64,000 nucleotides of DNA from Kriegella aquimaris (lineage in GTDB: Bacteria > Bacteroidota > Bacteroidia > Flavobacteriales > Flavobacteriaceae). The notes under the pieces are model-generated. The model had not been told where the DNA came from. It did not search any database and was given only the letters and a program-made list of their open reading frames with translations. The translations under genes and the position numbers were made by a program. Position 1 is the first letter of the stretch. Every line of letters begins with the position of its first letter. Where the stretch lies: positions 1,054,001 to 1,118,000 of the forward strand of contig NZ_FNGV01000001.1 of assembly GCF_900103215.1 (NCBI RefSeq), read 5' to 3'. Shown here piece by piece: positions 63,493 through 64,000 of this stretch.

Positions 63493-63957
63493 ATGATGGA
63501 AAAAACCGCACCACTTAAAAGAAAAAAAGAATTACAAGGCATAAGCCATGATCACCACCAAGGCCTGCTCCTTTGTTGGAAGATACGTACGGGGTTTTCA
63601 AAAGGCATTGAGTTAACAAGAATTAAACGCTATGCGGATTGGTTCTTTAAAATCCATCTAATGCCTCATTTCGAATTAGAGGAGCACTATATGTTTCCTA
63701 TTCTGGGCAAGGATAATAAACTGGTTAAAAAAGCCCTTGCCGAGCACCGAAGATTGATACGGTTATTTAAGGATCAAGAGATTCATAAGTCACTCGCCAA
63801 TATTGAAGAAGAACTTGAAAAACATATACGTTTTGAGGAACGCATACTCTTTAATGAAATTCAAAAAATAGCTACACCGGAACAATTAAATATAATTTCA
63901 AAACTACATAACGATGAGAAATTCAGAGACAATTCAAATGACCCATTCTGGACATAA
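63493..63957 (+). CDS. haemerythrin domain-containing protein
   Basis: 154 aa. Four-helix haemerythrin-like fold with ligands in GISHDHHQGLLL, HLMPHFELEEHYMFP, EHRRLIRLF and HIRFEERILF. It starts 8 bp after the scdA-like gene, so is cotranscribed. Probably binds O2 or NO, or stores iron for cluster repair. Confidence 0.92.
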   Translation: MMEKTAPLKRKKELQGISHDHHQGLLLCWKIRTGFSKGIELTRIKRYADWFFKIHLMPHFELEEHYMFPILGKDNKLVKKALAEHRRLIRLFKDQEIHKSLANIEEELEKHIRFEERILFNEIQKIATPEQLNIISKLHNDEKFRDNSNDPFWT

Positions 63958-64000
63958 AAGTGTATTCAATTCTAAAAAATTGAAACCATTTAAAATCTAC

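Overview
The window reads as chromosomal DNA of a Flavobacteriaceae-type bacterium (phylum Bacteroidota). It is AT-rich and rich in TonB-dependent receptors and Cys-anchored lipoproteins with acidic residues after the lipobox. It carries LytTR/LytS-type regulators and a fused ccoNO gene, and one promoter fits the Bacteroidota TTG-N19-TAnnTTTG pattern. I cannot name the genus. No rRNA, tRNA, CRISPR array, IS element or prophage was recognised.

Layout. 0-2.2 kb: two tandem S41 lipoprotein peptidases, the first cut by the window edge. 2.3-5.4 kb: a corrinoid uptake unit on the minus strand (cobalamin riboswitch, BtuB-like receptor, BtuG-like beta-propeller lipoprotein). 5.6-8.1 kb: a large macroglobulin/TonB-plug protein. 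8.1-11.9 kb: three unrelated single genes on the minus strand separated by long structured spacers, resembling a cassette array. 11.9-18 kb: FKBP isomerase, a BtuFCD-type ABC importer (with TTG and apparently ATT start codons), rmuC, a small membrane protein and a thioesterase. 17.9-22.2 kb: the oxidative pentose phosphate branch (pgl, zwf, gnd). 22.3-25.6 kb: hybrid histidine kinase, a GIY-YIG-like protein, guanine deaminase. 25.6-28.4 kb: TonB receptor. 28.8-34.9 kb: a carbohydrate-type operon of two exported Gfo/Idh/MocA oxidoreductases, a DUF1080 lipoprotein, a NagA-like deacetylase with a leader, an Nramp-like transporter lacking the DPGN motif, and a decayed nagB-type pseudogene; its 3' half is visibly more GC-rich than its surroundings.

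35-44 kb is a signalling region. It holds a stand-alone receiver, a LytTR regulator overlapping an HPt gene, and a beta-barrel / type-1 periplasmic-binding lipoprotein / histidine kinase / receiver operon. Between them lie five very small membrane-protein genes in two families: three copies of a 55-56 aa protein and two copies of a 39 aa protein, embedded in tandem ~590 bp repeats with matching leaders and terminators. This is the least explained part of the window and the best candidate for an undescribed system.

44-50 kb: an outer-membrane receptor, a dienelactone-hydrolase-like enzyme, and a LytS/LytTR two-component pair. 50-61.7 kb: a low-oxygen respiration cluster (Usp, Crp/Fnr regulator, ccoI, ccoS, ccoNO, ccoQ, ccoP, ccoG, fixH, SafE-like protein). 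Three promoters here share a TGA-N6-TCA palindrome exactly 23 nt before a -7-like element. 61.7-64 kb: a nitric-oxide/Fe-S damage module (truncated haemoglobin, Rrf2 regulator, ScdA/RIC, haemerythrin) in which the Rrf2 and ScdA promoters share a GGAyAATTTTGTCC palindrome.
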